From: Brucella pseudogrignonensis
GTDB taxonomy: Bacteria > Pseudomonadota > Alphaproteobacteria > Rhizobiales > Rhizobiaceae
Reading direction: 5' to 3'
NCBI RefSeq assembly: GCF_002252525.1
Contig: NZ_NNRM01000039.1
Location: 186,001 to 250,000 of the forward strand
Length of the DNA: 64,000 nt
Both the position numbers and the translations under genes were made by a program. The notes beneath the pieces were generated by a model. That model saw only the letters and a list, made by a program, of their open reading frames with translations. It did not search any database and was not told where the DNA came from. This document shows positions 17,864 to 27,527 of this stretch, piece after piece. The first letter of the stretch is position 1. Every line of letters starts with the position of its first letter.

Positions 17864-18534
17864 ATGAGCATCTACACTAAAAGCGCTCGCTTCGACCAGA
17901 CCCATTCCCTGACGGGGGCGTAAATGCAGGCGCGGGCACCCTCGATTTTTGCAGACACCGCGCATGCGAGCCGCTCGCAACAGTTCACCCAATTCCCACC
18001 CTTGAAATAATACGCGGCCTCAAAAAGGAAGGCTTTGTCACGGACGGAGCAAAACAATCCGCAAGCCGCAGTTTAGACAAGGCCCATTCCACCACGCATC
18101 TCATTCGGTTGCGCGATGTTGAAGATGGCAACATCTATAATGTCGGTGACAATCTGTGCGAAATCCTGCTCAAAAATGCCAATGATGGCACCAGTCCCTG
18201 TGAGTTGATGGCCGGGCTCTATCGCATTCGTTGCATGAACTCGCTTGTCACTCAAACAGGCACCATCGACGCCATCCGGGTGAGACATTCCCACGACGCC
18301 ACGCAAAAAAGTCACCGAGGGCAACTATCAGGTGCTCGAAGAGGCGGAGCGGATCCTCCTGGCACCGCAGCAATGGTCACAGCCCTTGCCCACTGCGCCC
18401 GCTTGTCCACAATGCGGGCGAAAGGCAGAATCCGATCAAACCGCAGCAATTGCTGCAGCCCGACGCAGCAGCGACCAGGCTATCCGGCTCAATAAGGCCC
18501 TCAGGGTGTTGGGTGAAAAAATGGCAAGGAATTC
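17864..18534 (+). pseudogene. Decayed DUF932 gene (plasmid/element-type)
   Basis: Starting at ATG 17864, pieces of a DUF932 protein can be read in order but in changing frames. MSIYTKSARFDQTHSL is followed by an in-frame TAA at about 17921. RAPSIFADTAHASRS comes next. After a frameshift near 18000 comes LEIIRGLKKEGFVTDGAKQS and VGDNLCEILLKNANDGTS. After another shift near 18295 comes RKKVTEGNYQVLEEAERIL. A fragment resembling the family's end, DQAIRLNKALRVLGEKMA, lies just before 18534, with the middle shortened. DUF932 genes are typical of rhizobial plasmids and integrative elements, so this is probably a scar of a former mobile region. Confidence 0.7.
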
Positions 18535-19030
18535 AAACTTGTGCCGAGGCGTTGATGGAAACAATTTCCAGTTCAAGCGCCCCTATCTCAACAACCTCGC
18601 CTACCGCCTTACCCATCAGGGCGATTGCAACCGGTGAACCATGCGACAACGTGTCCCGCGATGGATCAGCCTCATCTTCACCGACAATTTTGAAACTCAG
18701 CCTGCGACCATCCGAGCGCTGAAAGGTGACCACATGCCCAAAGCCAACAACATCAGAAGATGCGGAGGGCTTAACCAGCTCAGCCGTACGGATGCGCTCA
18801 CTGTAATAGCGTACATCACGCAGCCAAACCGCTGACTGACGCCGTCTTTCATTGATATCCTCGAGCCGGTTTGCAGCGTCAAGCCTGCTTTGCGCCGATG
18901 CAAGCGCTTCGTGCAGCATTTCAAGCCCGCTCTCCGTCACCAGATTGATTCGACCAGAAATCGGTCGCGGCGGCAAAATTGTCTCCGCAGCAGCTTCCGC
19001 ACTTTCTTCTTTGACAAAAGCGACGCTCAA
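18533..19030 (-). CDS. GreA/GreB family transcription elongation factor
   Basis: 165-residue GreA-type protein. The N-terminal part (about 28-85) forms the coiled-coil region (GLEMLHEALASAQSRLDAANRLEDINERRR) and the C-terminal part (about 92-160) is the FKBP-like domain (GFGHVVTFQRSDGRRLSFKIVGEDEADPSRDTLSHGSPVAIALMGKAVGEVV). It begins with TTG at 19030, 8 bases after GGGAG. The family binds the RNA polymerase secondary channel. This is a variant paralogue rather than the housekeeping GreA, judged by the odd N-terminal extension. It adjoins the DUF932 remnant at its 3' end. Confidence 0.85.
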   Translation of the reverse strand: MSVAFVKEESAEAAAETILPPRPISGRINLVTESGLEMLHEALASAQSRLDAANRLEDINERRRQSAVWLRDVRYYSERIRTAELVKPSASSDVVGFGHVVTFQRSDGRRLSFKIVGEDEADPSRDTLSHGSPVAIALMGKAVGEVVEIGALELEIVSINASAQV

Positions 19031-19201
19031 ACTGTCAGGCTCCCTGTCGATGTATTCTTGCAGAGATTAACGCATTAACGATTAAAAAGCTGCAGAAATT
19101 GTCACTGGAACATTAGACAGCGGTTTGTTTCTGCCAGCGCTTCGTGGCATTGCTCCGACATTTTGCCGAAAGGGTGCAACAGGCTGAGAAACCCGCACCC
19201 T

Positions 19202-19227
19202 GGAACAAATTGTGAGGCAAGTCCGTT
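19202..19227 (+). promoter_or_regulatory. EcfG-type general-stress promoter
   Basis: GGAAC (19202-19206), a 17-base spacer and CGTT (19224-19227): an exact match to the alphaproteobacterial general-stress sigma factor consensus. It is about 90 bases upstream of the ATG at 19318 on the same strand. Confidence 0.7.
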
Positions 19228-19317
19228 TTCCTTGCAAATCCGGCGTTTTGCAACTGTGGGACCCGAGAGGCCGCAGACAATTATCACTGTCCACCATGAT
19301 TGAGCAGGAGGATCTTG

Positions 19318-19581
19318 ATGTTTCCATATGTCGATTACATGACCGCGCCATCGTCTGATAAACTCACCCGGGCGCAGCACGACGCCCTGCGGGCCATCGC
19401 CTTCTTCCGCCGTCAGAAAAAGATCGGCAGCGACTGGCTCGTTGGTGACAAACGACTGTCCCATCGCGTTATCGGACGGCTCGAACAGCTCGACCTCGTC
19501 GAGGAAAGTGTCATTCGAGGCGAGCCCATGCTGCAGCTTACCATTTTTGGTCAAGCAATGAAGGCCAAGCTGCTGCAGTAA
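19318..19581 (+). CDS. Hypothetical protein, 87 aa, stress-promoter gene
   Basis: 87-residue protein with the stretch KLTRAQHDALRAIAFFRRQKKIGSDWLVGDKRLSHRVIGRLEQLDLVEE. By eye this resembles a small winged-helix or HTH arrangement (helix, turn, recognition-type helix, short strand), but no family was recognised. The ATG at 19318 is fixed by AGGAGG 7 bases upstream. A perfect EcfG-type promoter lies upstream, so expression under general stress is likely. Confidence 0.65.
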   Translation: MFPYVDYMTAPSSDKLTRAQHDALRAIAFFRRQKKIGSDWLVGDKRLSHRVIGRLEQLDLVEESVIRGEPMLQLTIFGQAMKAKLLQ

Positions 19582-19902
19582 CCACTTCCCTGATAAGCCG
19601 GCCATATCTCGAATCTGTGCTCAAAGCCCTCAAGGCCGTGCCCGCTGTCACGGGCATCGCAGAAGGCGCGTAAGGCCAATGCGGACCCGACGCCGGCATT
19701 CTCTGAAACGCCCAAGCCGACAGGTTGACGCAACCCTCCAATCTTCTTCCAACAACCGCTGCGTGGGGCGACGTGGACCGCGCTTTGGGCCGGGTTCCCG
19801 AGCGCCTTCGACGGATAGTCCAGACCCGCTCTTTAAATCGCCCCTCTCTGTGTTTATCTGAAGCCATAAGCACATATCCTGATTAGACGGGGAACCACGG
19901 CA

Positions 19903-20070
19903 ATGGCACAGCCTTCATGTCCAGACGAAGCTTTGGAAATTGAGATCCTGCCCCCCGAACCGCGCTCGGATGCAGCGGCCATTCTCTGCGATTGTTGCCG
20001 GCAGAAAAAGCCTGCTTTCTGTTTTGACGAGGACTGTTGCGGTGTTTGTATCGATTGCCTCGAAAGTTGA
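19903..20070 (+). CDS. Small cysteine-rich (zinc-ribbon-like) protein, 55 aa
   Basis: A 55-residue frame with an acidic N-terminal half and a cysteine cluster in the C-terminal half: CDCC, then C, CC, C and C, ending CIDCLES. Nine of the 55 residues are cysteine, eight of them within the last 28. This spacing could form a small zinc or iron-sulfur site. The ATG at 19903 has only a weak GGGGAA upstream and no family was recognised. A real small gene is plausible but not certain. Confidence 0.4.
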   Translation: MAQPSCPDEALEIEILPPEPRSDAAAILCDCCRQKKPAFCFDEDCCGVCIDCLES

Positions 20071-21140
20071 TAATTTTCTGGCAAACAAACTGTAGCCAGC
20101 AATACCGCGTGCTTGGCGGCCTGTCATGCACCCATCAGGCATCATTGCCCACACACCCCAATCAATTTTCCTGCAAGATGTTGAGCTAAACCCGTCCGTC
20201 AGCGCGATGATAGTCTGGGGGGCAGATTCAGGTTTGCATGGAAGTGCTTTCTTCCATTTAAATAGCTAGAAAGTCATATTTACATCAATCTCCGTGCCCG
20301 TTGACCGACCGATCGACAGGACCTCGATTGGCACCATGGCACCAGTTCCGATATTCGCTATTGTCAGATGGCGGGCAAGGCCGGTCAACACATGGCGCAG
20401 GATATGTATGGAAGGGCTTGTTCCCAAGGGTCTCTTGTCAAACTGCAAGCCGGCAGTCTGATCGGCGCGTTGTTTCTTGAGAGCGTGATGCAACCCTTGT
20501 CTGGCCTAGCATAACGGAACGAAGCAACTCCCTGAACAAGGGCGACGTCTTTAAGGACGAACCATAGTGTGGCGGGAAACCATGCGCACTCCCTCGTTTT
20601 TCCTGCTCGACGCGCATTGCATTTTTGTCCTGCCGCGGTTCCTTTTTTGTATAAGGTCGTGGACATTCGCAGTGCTGCTCGCCACAGTTCTGTCTTTCGC
20701 TGCCATACGAATGTTTCCGTATCGCCCGGCAAGTGCTGTGCGGGAATTCAGATCGGCGCTTGCGGTCCTCTGCGCCAGCCCTTTGGCGACAACAGACTGC
20801 GTCCTGTTTTGGATTACGGCTTTGAGTATCGCATTGAGGGCAAAAAAGCGCTTCAGTCATTGGAGCGCATTCGCTGTTTGTTGCGGATGTCCGCCGTGTA
20901 AAGCTCCACGCTTTTGCAGGTTTTTTTCGGGTGCGCAGAGCTGGCAGGAACAAAAACTATCTTGCGCGGTTGTTTTCTCAGTGATCAGGTGCCTGAGGAG
21001 ACCGCGGAGCCAGCGACGGTCAAGCTCTTCCCCTGTCGTCTCGTGCCAGCAAGACGCTGTGGGTCAGAATTGAGCAGTCTGGCATCACCGTTCTATAGTG
21101 GACGCATCGATGGTGCACTGACAGCTAGATGAGGACAGTC
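20071..21140 (+). other. 1.07-kb gap without a supported gene
   Basis: Open frames exist on both strands (for example 20567-21073 plus, 20438-20953 minus), but they lack ribosome-binding sites and family features and have compositions unlike neighbouring genes. A short minus frame at 20266-20493 ends in a plausible-looking stretch (HLTIANIGTGAMVPIEVLSIG) that may be the relic of a gene. No Ku gene is found here, although Ku often neighbours ligD. Confidence 0.5.
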
Positions 21141-23789
21141 ATGGCCCGCGATAAACTCGAAACCTACAAAAAAAAGCGCGACTTTGAAAAGACGCAGGAG
21201 CCAAAAGGGGTGAACCGGCCAAAGGCCTCGAAGAAGCTGCGTTTCGTTATTCAGAAACATGCTGCGACGCGACTGCATTACGATCTGCGTCTCGAACTTG
21301 ACGGTGTCTTCAAATCCTGGGCCGTGACCAGAGGACCCTCTCTTGATCCCGGCGACAAGCGTCTGGCGGTCGAGGTCGAAGACCATCCTCTTGATTACGG
21401 GGATTTCGAGGGAACGATCCCCAAAGGCCAATATGGCGGCGGCACAGTGATGCTCTGGGACCGTGGTTACTGGACACCGGAAGGAGAACTGACCGCCAGC
21501 GAGGCGCTTGCCAAAGGCGATCTGAAATTTACCCTAGAAGGTAAGCGACTGCATGGCAGCTTTGTGCTGGTGCGCATGAAAGCGGATCGCAACGGCTCCA
21601 GACGAACCAACTGGTTGCTGATCAAGCATCAAGACGCGTTTGCCGTATACAGCAACGGTGCTGCCGTTTTGGACGACAATGACACCTCTGTCGCATCCGC
21701 TCGTTCCATGCAGATGATAGCAGCCGGCAAAGGCAGAAAGCCGCGCCCCTTCATGATCGAAACTGACGCTATCGCGGCAGACGCCGTTTGGGATAGCAGT
21801 CATGGGCTTGCTGCAAAAAAGCGCGAAAAAAACAAAAGGATGTCGGAGACCGTCAAGTCAACGCCCGCCACCATGCCGGACTTCGTCCCACCCCAATTAT
21901 GTGAAACCCACGACAGGCCGCCGGCTTCGAAAAACTGGATTCACGAAATTAAATTCGACGGCTACCGCATCCAGATGCATGTCAATTCTGGCGCAGTCAC
22001 ATTGAGAACCCGAAAGGGTCTCGACTGGACCGAAAGATTTCCAGCCATTGTAAAAAGCGCGGCAGCACTCCCCGACGGCATCATAGATGGGGAAATCTGC
22101 GCGCTGGACGAAAGTGGAGCACCTGATTTTGCAGCATTGCAGGCAGCTTTGTCCGAGGGCAACACCGATGCCCTGGTTTATTTCGCGTTTGATCTGCTTT
22201 TTGACGGCATCGAGGACCTGCGGCAACTTGCTCTTACCCACCGCAAGCAACGGCTCGAGCAGATGGTAGAAAGCGTCAGTGAGGATCCGCTGATCCGCTA
22301 TGTGACACATTTTGAAACAGGCGGGGAAGCGGTTCTGCGTTCCGCCTGTCGGCTTTCGCTGGAAGGCATCGTTTCCAAACAGGCGGACGCCCGCTATGTC
22401 TCGGGTCGTTCCGACAGCTGGGTCAAGTCCAAATGCCGTTCAGGCCATGAAGTGGTGATTGGCGGTTATGCCACGACCAATGGCAAATTCCGTTCTTTGC
22501 TCGTCGGCGTCAATCGGGGCAGACATTTCGTATATGTTGGTCGTGTCGGTACCGGCTATGGCGCAAAAACCGTTGCGGGCATTCTACCGAAACTTCGTGC
22601 GCTTGAGGCCAGGAAATCGCCTTTTACCGGTATCGGTGCGCCCAAGGGAGGCACCGATATCAAATGGCTGAAACCGCAATTGGTCGCAGAGATACAATTC
22701 GCCGGGTGGACGGCAGACGGCCTCGTTCGCCAAGCTGCGTTCAAAGGGTTGCGCGAGGACAAGCCAGCGAAAGAGGTGGTTGCCGAAACGCCGGCAGCGC
22801 CGAGCGACGTCGATGTCCCTGAAAACGACACCGCAAAGCCTGGAGATATTCTCACCTCTCAAGCAGGCGGCAAACACAATATCATGGGCGTATTGATTTC
22901 GAGCCCTGATAAGACACTCTGGCCGGATGCTGGGGATGGAAAGCCAGTCACAAAACTCGATCTCGCCCGCTATTACGAGGCGGTGGGACCGTGGTTGATC
23001 AACCATGTCAACGGCCGGCCCTGCTCGGTGGTTCGCGCGCCCGATGGTTTGCAGGGCGAGCAGTTCTTCCAGCGTCATGCGCTCCCAGGCACCTCGAACC
23101 TGATCGAACTTGTAGAGGTGTTTGGTGACAGGAAGCCCTATCTCCAGATCGATCGGGTGGAAGGGCTCGCAGCAGTCGCTCAAATGGGTGGCGTCGAACT
23201 GCATCCGTGGAATTGTTTACCCTATCAACCAGAAATCCCTGGTCGGCTGGTGTTTGATCTCGATCCTGGCCCTGACGTGGCTTTTTTCAGCGTTATCGAA
23301 GCGGCGCTGGAAATGCGCGATCGCCTTGATCAGCTTGGTCTGGTCAGCTTCTGCAAAACCACGGGCGGCAAAGGACTGCATGTGGTCACGCCGCTTGGCG
23401 GTGGCAAAGGCAAAAAACTCAACTGGGCAGAAGCCAAAGGTTTCGCACACGATGTTTGCCAACAAATGGCCGGCGACTATCCCGACCGCTACCTGATCAA
23501 AATGGCCAAAAGCCAGCGCAAAGGCCGTATTTTCCTGGACTACCTACGCAATGACCGCATGTCGACAGCCGTTGCACCGCTCTCACCCAGAATGCGCGAG
23601 GGGGCGACGGTGTCGATGCCGCTCAACTGGACCCAGGTCAGAAAGGGCCTCGACCCCAAGCGATTTACAATCCGGACTGTTCCCGCGCTACTCGGAAAGA
23701 AAAAGGTTTGGGAGGACTATTTTGACGAGCAACGATCTTTGCGTGAGGCGATAAAGAAGCTCGAAAAATCGATACGTCCACGAGCTTGA
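21141..23789 (+). CDS. ligD: Multifunctional ATP-dependent DNA ligase LigD (NHEJ)
   Basis: 882-residue LigD with the rhizobial/pseudomonad domain order. A 3'-phosphoesterase occupies about 12-165 ([42 protein letters not shown]). The ATP-dependent ligase spans about 245-540, with catalytic Lys271 in EIKFDGYR. The primase-like polymerase spans about 590-870, with the metal pair Asp706/Asp708 in DLDPGPD and the motif [13 protein letters not shown]. With Ku it repairs double-strand breaks by end joining. The start at 21141 is preceded by GAGG. No ku is in the window, so its partner must be elsewhere. Confidence 0.96.
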   Translation: MARDKLETYKKKRDFEKTQEPKGVNRPKASKKLRFVIQKHAATRLHYDLRLELDGVFKSWAVTRGPSLDPGDKRLAVEVEDHPLDYGDFEGTIPKGQYGGGTVMLWDRGYWTPEGELTASEALAKGDLKFTLEGKRLHGSFVLVRMKADRNGSRRTNWLLIKHQDAFAVYSNGAAVLDDNDTSVASARSMQMIAAGKGRKPRPFMIETDAIAADAVWDSSHGLAAKKREKNKRMSETVKSTPATMPDFVPPQLCETHDRPPASKNWIHEIKFDGYRIQMHVNSGAVTLRTRKGLDWTERFPAIVKSAAALPDGIIDGEICALDESGAPDFAALQAALSEGNTDALVYFAFDLLFDGIEDLRQLALTHRKQRLEQMVESVSEDPLIRYVTHFETGGEAVLRSACRLSLEGIVSKQADARYVSGRSDSWVKSKCRSGHEVVIGGYATTNGKFRSLLVGVNRGRHFVYVGRVGTGYGAKTVAGILPKLRALEARKSPFTGIGAPKGGTDIKWLKPQLVAEIQFAGWTADGLVRQAAFKGLREDKPAKEVVAETPAAPSDVDVPENDTAKPGDILTSQAGGKHNIMGVLISSPDKTLWPDAGDGKPVTKLDLARYYEAVGPWLINHVNGRPCSVVRAPDGLQGEQFFQRHALPGTSNLIELVEVFGDRKPYLQIDRVEGLAAVAQMGGVELHPWNCLPYQPEIPGRLVFDLDPGPDVAFFSVIEAALEMRDRLDQLGLVSFCKTTGGKGLHVVTPLGGGKGKKLNWAEAKGFAHDVCQQMAGDYPDRYLIKMAKSQRKGRIFLDYLRNDRMSTAVAPLSPRMREGATVSMPLNWTQVRKGLDPKRFTIRTVPALLGKKKVWEDYFDEQRSLREAIKKLEKSIRPRA

Positions 23790-24507
23790 GCATTCGTCAG
23801 CACTGTACGCGCGCGCGATGAGAATGGGGTTGCATCCGTAGGGCAATATATGAATCCTTATGCGATATCATATTCTGCAAGTGTTTCCACCACGATTTGT
23901 GAAGCTCAGGTGCCCTTCGCCTAGCCTCATCTTTGCCGCCAACCCAAACGCCGGTTCCGCTGATCGACTGTCGAGGAGAAGCTCGTGGTTGTAAGATCAG
24001 AATTCTGCAACTCGCCCCGTGCTAGCTGCTGGGGTATCTTCAGCTTGTTTCAAAATCGAAAAGCGATGAATGCCATGGGCTGCAGCTATTATCCGGTTGG
24101 TACGTGTGCCACCAACCTCAACTCGTTTGGTCTCTGTTGGTGTACTATAAAAAGCCAGCACCAGTACGCAAACAGCATCGCAACCAACGCCGACTGCGCG
24201 CTGGATAGAGAGGGCCCATGTTTTATCGTTTGCAGTCAATCGACCCACGCTGTGATAGGAAGACGTTGCGGCTTTCTATAAATATATGCCCCCAAACTTC
24301 TTTGCCGCATGCACTTTCCCAAGGGATAAGCAATGAGACTGATGCTTTCAACCTCTCTATATCATTCACTGGAAATAAGAGTTTTTTGCGAGCAAGCCGG
24401 TTGTTCGGCTGAAAGACTTTACTGAAGGGCTCCAGCGCGATGCTCATTTAGCAGAAACGCCAGCAACTATAAAGGAGCTGCATTCGCATCCTCCCGCGTC
24501 GGTCTCG
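23790..24507 (+). other. 720-bp convergent gap between ligD and the helicase
   Basis: AT-richer than its surroundings, with short open frames on both strands (for example 23997-24248 and 24223-24447 minus) but none with a ribosome-binding site or recognisable family. No strong terminator was seen for either convergent gene. Confidence 0.5.
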
Positions 24508-26568
24508 TTAACGCCACATCTTGCGCATTCTCGCTCCAACATCCATTCTGACCGATGCCTTGCTGCGCTCCGCTCTTGCGGCTGAGAGCTTTGGCCAACT
24601 TGTGATCTCGAACAGCGGCAGCAAGTTTTTGGGGATGAAGCGGGTTCTGGACGCATATACGTGCCGGTCCCCCTGCGTGTTCTGCCCATAGGTGAAGAAG
24701 CGTTGTGGTGTGATAAGGCTCAGGCTATCTCGCGCGCGGGTCATCCCCACATAGAGCAGGCGCCGCTCCTCTTCGAGTTCCGCCGTCGTTCCGGCACCGA
24801 GATCCGACGGTATACAACCGTCCACCACATTGAGCATGAAAACCGAACGCCATTCCTGGCCCTTGGATGAATGGATAGTTGAAAGGATGAGATAATCTTC
24901 GTCCAGCAGCGGTACGCCCGCCTGGTCACTGGTGGCATCGGGCGGATCAAGCGTCAATTCGGTCAGGAACCGCTCACGGTTGGGATAACCGCCAGCAATC
25001 TGCTCAAGCTGGAGAAGATCGGCCTTGCGGGTTTCAGCCTCCTCATGAAGACGTTCAAGATGCGGTTCATACCACAGGCGCGCCTGACCGATTTCCCCGG
25101 GCCAGCCGCCTTCTGCTTTGCGCAGAGCTGAAAGCATCGCGATAAAGGCAGGCCAGTCGTCGCCAGTCCTGGGTGGTGGTGGAATTTCGGCGAGAGATAT
25201 CAGGGGTTCAGGGTCTGTGGCAATGGTGTCGAGTATTTTGCCGGCTGTCTGCGGACCAACGCCGGGAAGCATTTGCAAAAGGCGAAAGCCCGCCACACGA
25301 TCACGAGGATTCTGTGCAAAGCGGAGCGCCGCCAGCAAGTCCTTGACATGAGCACTGTCGAGAAATTTCAATCCACCGAATTTGACGAAGGGGATGTTGC
25401 GTCGCGTCAGTTCGATTTCAAGGGCACCACTATGGCTCGATGTCCGAAACAGCACAGCCTGTTGCTTGAGCGTCATACCGATCTCGCGATTGGCCAATAC
25501 CTGCTCCACAATGTAGTGGGCCTGGTCACTTTCGTCCCGGACGGTCACGAGCAGGGGACGCTGCTCCGAGCAACGGTCCGTCCATAGGTTCTTGGTGAAC
25601 CGCTCGCGTGCGAGGTCGATCACTCCATTGGCTGCAGCCAGAATGGGTTGTGTGGAGCGGTAATTGCGATCAAGCGTGATGATGTCTGCCGGCTTTGGCG
25701 CGAATGCTTCCGGAAAATCAAGGATGTTGCGCACCGTTGCCGCGCGAAATGAATAGATCGATTGCGCGTCATCCCCGACCACAGTCAAGCCCTGCCCATC
25801 GGGTTTTAATGACAGAAGAATGGAGGCCTGCAACCGGTTGGTATCCTGATACTCATCGACAAGGACATGGTCAAAACGCCCGCCAATATCCTGCGCGAGT
25901 TCGGGATCAGACACCATCTGCGCCCAATAGAGCAGAAGATCGTCATAATCGAGGACGTTCTGCGCCTGTTTCGCGTCGACATAGGCCGCAAATAGCTGTT
26001 TGAGTTCCTCTTCCCAGCCGATCGCCCAGGGATAGGCCGATTTGAGGATCTCGCCGATGGAACTTTCGGCATTGACCACCCGTGAATAGATGGCAAGGCA
26101 AGTCCCCTTGGTGGGAAAGCGGCTTTCTGTCTTCGACAGGCCCAACTCGTGCCGGATCAGGTTCATCAGATCCGCACTGTCTTCGCGATCATGAATTGTG
26201 AAGTCCACATTCAGGCCGATCTGTTCGGCATAGATCCGCAACATCCGCGCCCCGATGCCGTGAAAGGTCCCGGCCCAGTGGAGCGCATCGCGCATGATGG
26301 CAGCGTTCTCACCCACAACTTGCCGACAGATCCGCTCTACCCGTCGGCCCATTTCGGAGGCCGCCCGGCGCGAAAAAGTCATCAGCAAGATCCGTCTTGG
26401 GTCCGCGCCTTTGACAATGAGATGGGCAACCCGATGCGCCAATGTGTTGGTCTTGCCTGAACCAGCACCGGCAATCACCAATAGCGGACCGCTGACACCA
26501 GCGTCCCCCACGCCATATTCCACTGCTTCCCGTTGCCGGTCGTTGAGCTTTTCCAGGTAAGCCGTCAT
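24508..26568 (-). CDS. UvrD/PcrA-like ATP-dependent DNA helicase
   Basis: 686-residue superfamily 1A helicase. Visible motifs are the N-terminal Q-motif region (LNDRQREAVEYG), Walker A AGAGSGKTNTL, motif Ia, Walker B VLVDEYQDTN, motif III (VVGDDAQSIYSFRAA), motif V (STIHSSKGQEW) and motif VI (LLYVGMTRARDSL). It unwinds DNA 3' to 5' in repair. It is shorter than the main UvrD and lies divergent from imuA. The LexA box between them (26708) is about 140 bp from this start, so SOS control of the helicase is possible but less certain. Confidence 0.92.
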   Translation of the reverse strand: MTAYLEKLNDRQREAVEYGVGDAGVSGPLLVIAGAGSGKTNTLAHRVAHLIVKGADPRRILLMTFSRRAASEMGRRVERICRQVVGENAAIMRDALHWAGTFHGIGARMLRIYAEQIGLNVDFTIHDREDSADLMNLIRHELGLSKTESRFPTKGTCLAIYSRVVNAESSIGEILKSAYPWAIGWEEELKQLFAAYVDAKQAQNVLDYDDLLLYWAQMVSDPELAQDIGGRFDHVLVDEYQDTNRLQASILLSLKPDGQGLTVVGDDAQSIYSFRAATVRNILDFPEAFAPKPADIITLDRNYRSTQPILAAANGVIDLARERFTKNLWTDRCSEQRPLLVTVRDESDQAHYIVEQVLANREIGMTLKQQAVLFRTSSHSGALEIELTRRNIPFVKFGGLKFLDSAHVKDLLAALRFAQNPRDRVAGFRLLQMLPGVGPQTAGKILDTIATDPEPLISLAEIPPPPRTGDDWPAFIAMLSALRKAEGGWPGEIGQARLWYEPHLERLHEEAETRKADLLQLEQIAGGYPNRERFLTELTLDPPDATSDQAGVPLLDEDYLILSTIHSSKGQEWRSVFMLNVVDGCIPSDLGAGTTAELEEERRLLYVGMTRARDSLSLITPQRFFTYGQNTQGDRHVYASRTRFIPKNLLPLFEITSWPKLSAARAERSKASVRMDVGARMRKMWR

Positions 26569-26707
26569 CTGTCCCCGTCATATACAAAAAATTCCTGCCG
26601 CTGGGCTTCGCCGATATCCCCTTGAAACCCTTGCAGGATTCAATTGAACACCGCGCAAAAGCTGTGATTTCAATTCAGCAGGCCCGATTGACTCGCAAAG
26701 GCAATCG

Positions 26708-26722
26708 GAACAAATAGGGAAC
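26708..26722 (+). promoter_or_regulatory. LexA (SOS) box of imuA-imuB-dnaE2
   Basis: GAAC AAATAGG GAAC, a perfect GAAC-N7-GAAC operator, ends 49 bases before the imuA start. LexA control of this cassette is established in alphaproteobacteria. Confidence 0.9.
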
Positions 26723-26771
26723 TTATCAGCTTTTACTGAAGCTGCAAACCCCTGCAAGGAACTGTATCGCA

Positions 26772-27527
26772 ATGCCCGAACCCGCCGCCAATCCCGTTAT
26801 TGCAGAACTGCGGTCGCGCATCGAGCGGCTGGAGGGCGGACATGCGCGACAACGCCACGTTCTGCCTTTCGGTTTGCCGGCGCTCGACAGCAAACTGCCG
26901 GGTGGCGGTCTGGCCTTAGCTTGCCTGCATGAAGTGGCTGGCGGTGGCAATGGTGCCGTGGATGGTGCTGCTGCCGCCTTGTTTGCAGCAGGGATTGCCG
27001 CACGCACGCAGGGCAAGATCCTCTGGGTGGTCACGCGCCGCGATCTATTCATGCCGGCCATCGCTCAGGCTGGCCTTCATCCCGACCGAATGCTGCATCT
27101 GGAGGCGGGGGATGAAAAGTCCCTTCTTGCCTGTTTTGAGGAGGGCTTGCGTCACGGCGGTCTGGGCGCTGTGATTGCCGAAACGGCCCGCCTGTCGATG
27201 ACAGCATCGCGACGGTTGCAACTTGCCGCCGAAAATGGGGGAACTATCGGCATTGCCTTGCGGCGCTGGCGTCGACAGAGCGAAGCCGGTGATTTTGGTC
27301 AGCCCACGGCCAGCGTCACGCGATGGCGCGTGTCTCAAATGCCATCCGCACCCCTTCCCGTTCCAGGACTCGGCCGGGCACGCTGGCTTGTCGAACTCAT
27401 CCGTTGCCGCGCTGGTGACAGCGCAGATTTTGAAGTGGAGGCCTGTGATGACCAGGGTCGTATCGCTCTTCCTTCCAAGGTGGTCTACCGATCGCCTCAG
27501 AAGGAAATCGGACGTCGGATCGCTTGA
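26772..27527 (+). CDS. imuA: ImuA, RecA-like mutagenesis accessory protein
   Basis: 251-residue ImuA. The N-terminal RIERLEGGHARQRHVLPFGLPALDSKLPGGGLALACLHEVAG is typical of the family, which resembles RecA/SulA in fold. It works with ImuB and DnaE2 in damage-induced mutagenesis, probably by loading or stabilising the mutasome. Its gene overlaps imuB by 80 bases, so the two are translationally coupled. Confidence 0.92.
   Translation: MPEPAANPVIAELRSRIERLEGGHARQRHVLPFGLPALDSKLPGGGLALACLHEVAGGGNGAVDGAAAALFAAGIAARTQGKILWVVTRRDLFMPAIAQAGLHPDRMLHLEAGDEKSLLACFEEGLRHGGLGAVIAETARLSMTASRRLQLAAENGGTIGIALRRWRRQSEAGDFGQPTASVTRWRVSQMPSAPLPVPGLGRARWLVELIRCRAGDSADFEVEACDDQGRIALPSKVVYRSPQKEIGRRIA

Noticed and set aside
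20266-20493. Minus frame ending in a plausible beta-rich stretch
   Set aside because: TTG start without upstream Shine-Dalgarno, no family; may be a relic but cannot be supported.
20438-20953. 171-codon minus-strand open frame
   Set aside because: No ribosome-binding site, no family features and a basic, cysteine-scattered composition unlike real neighbours.
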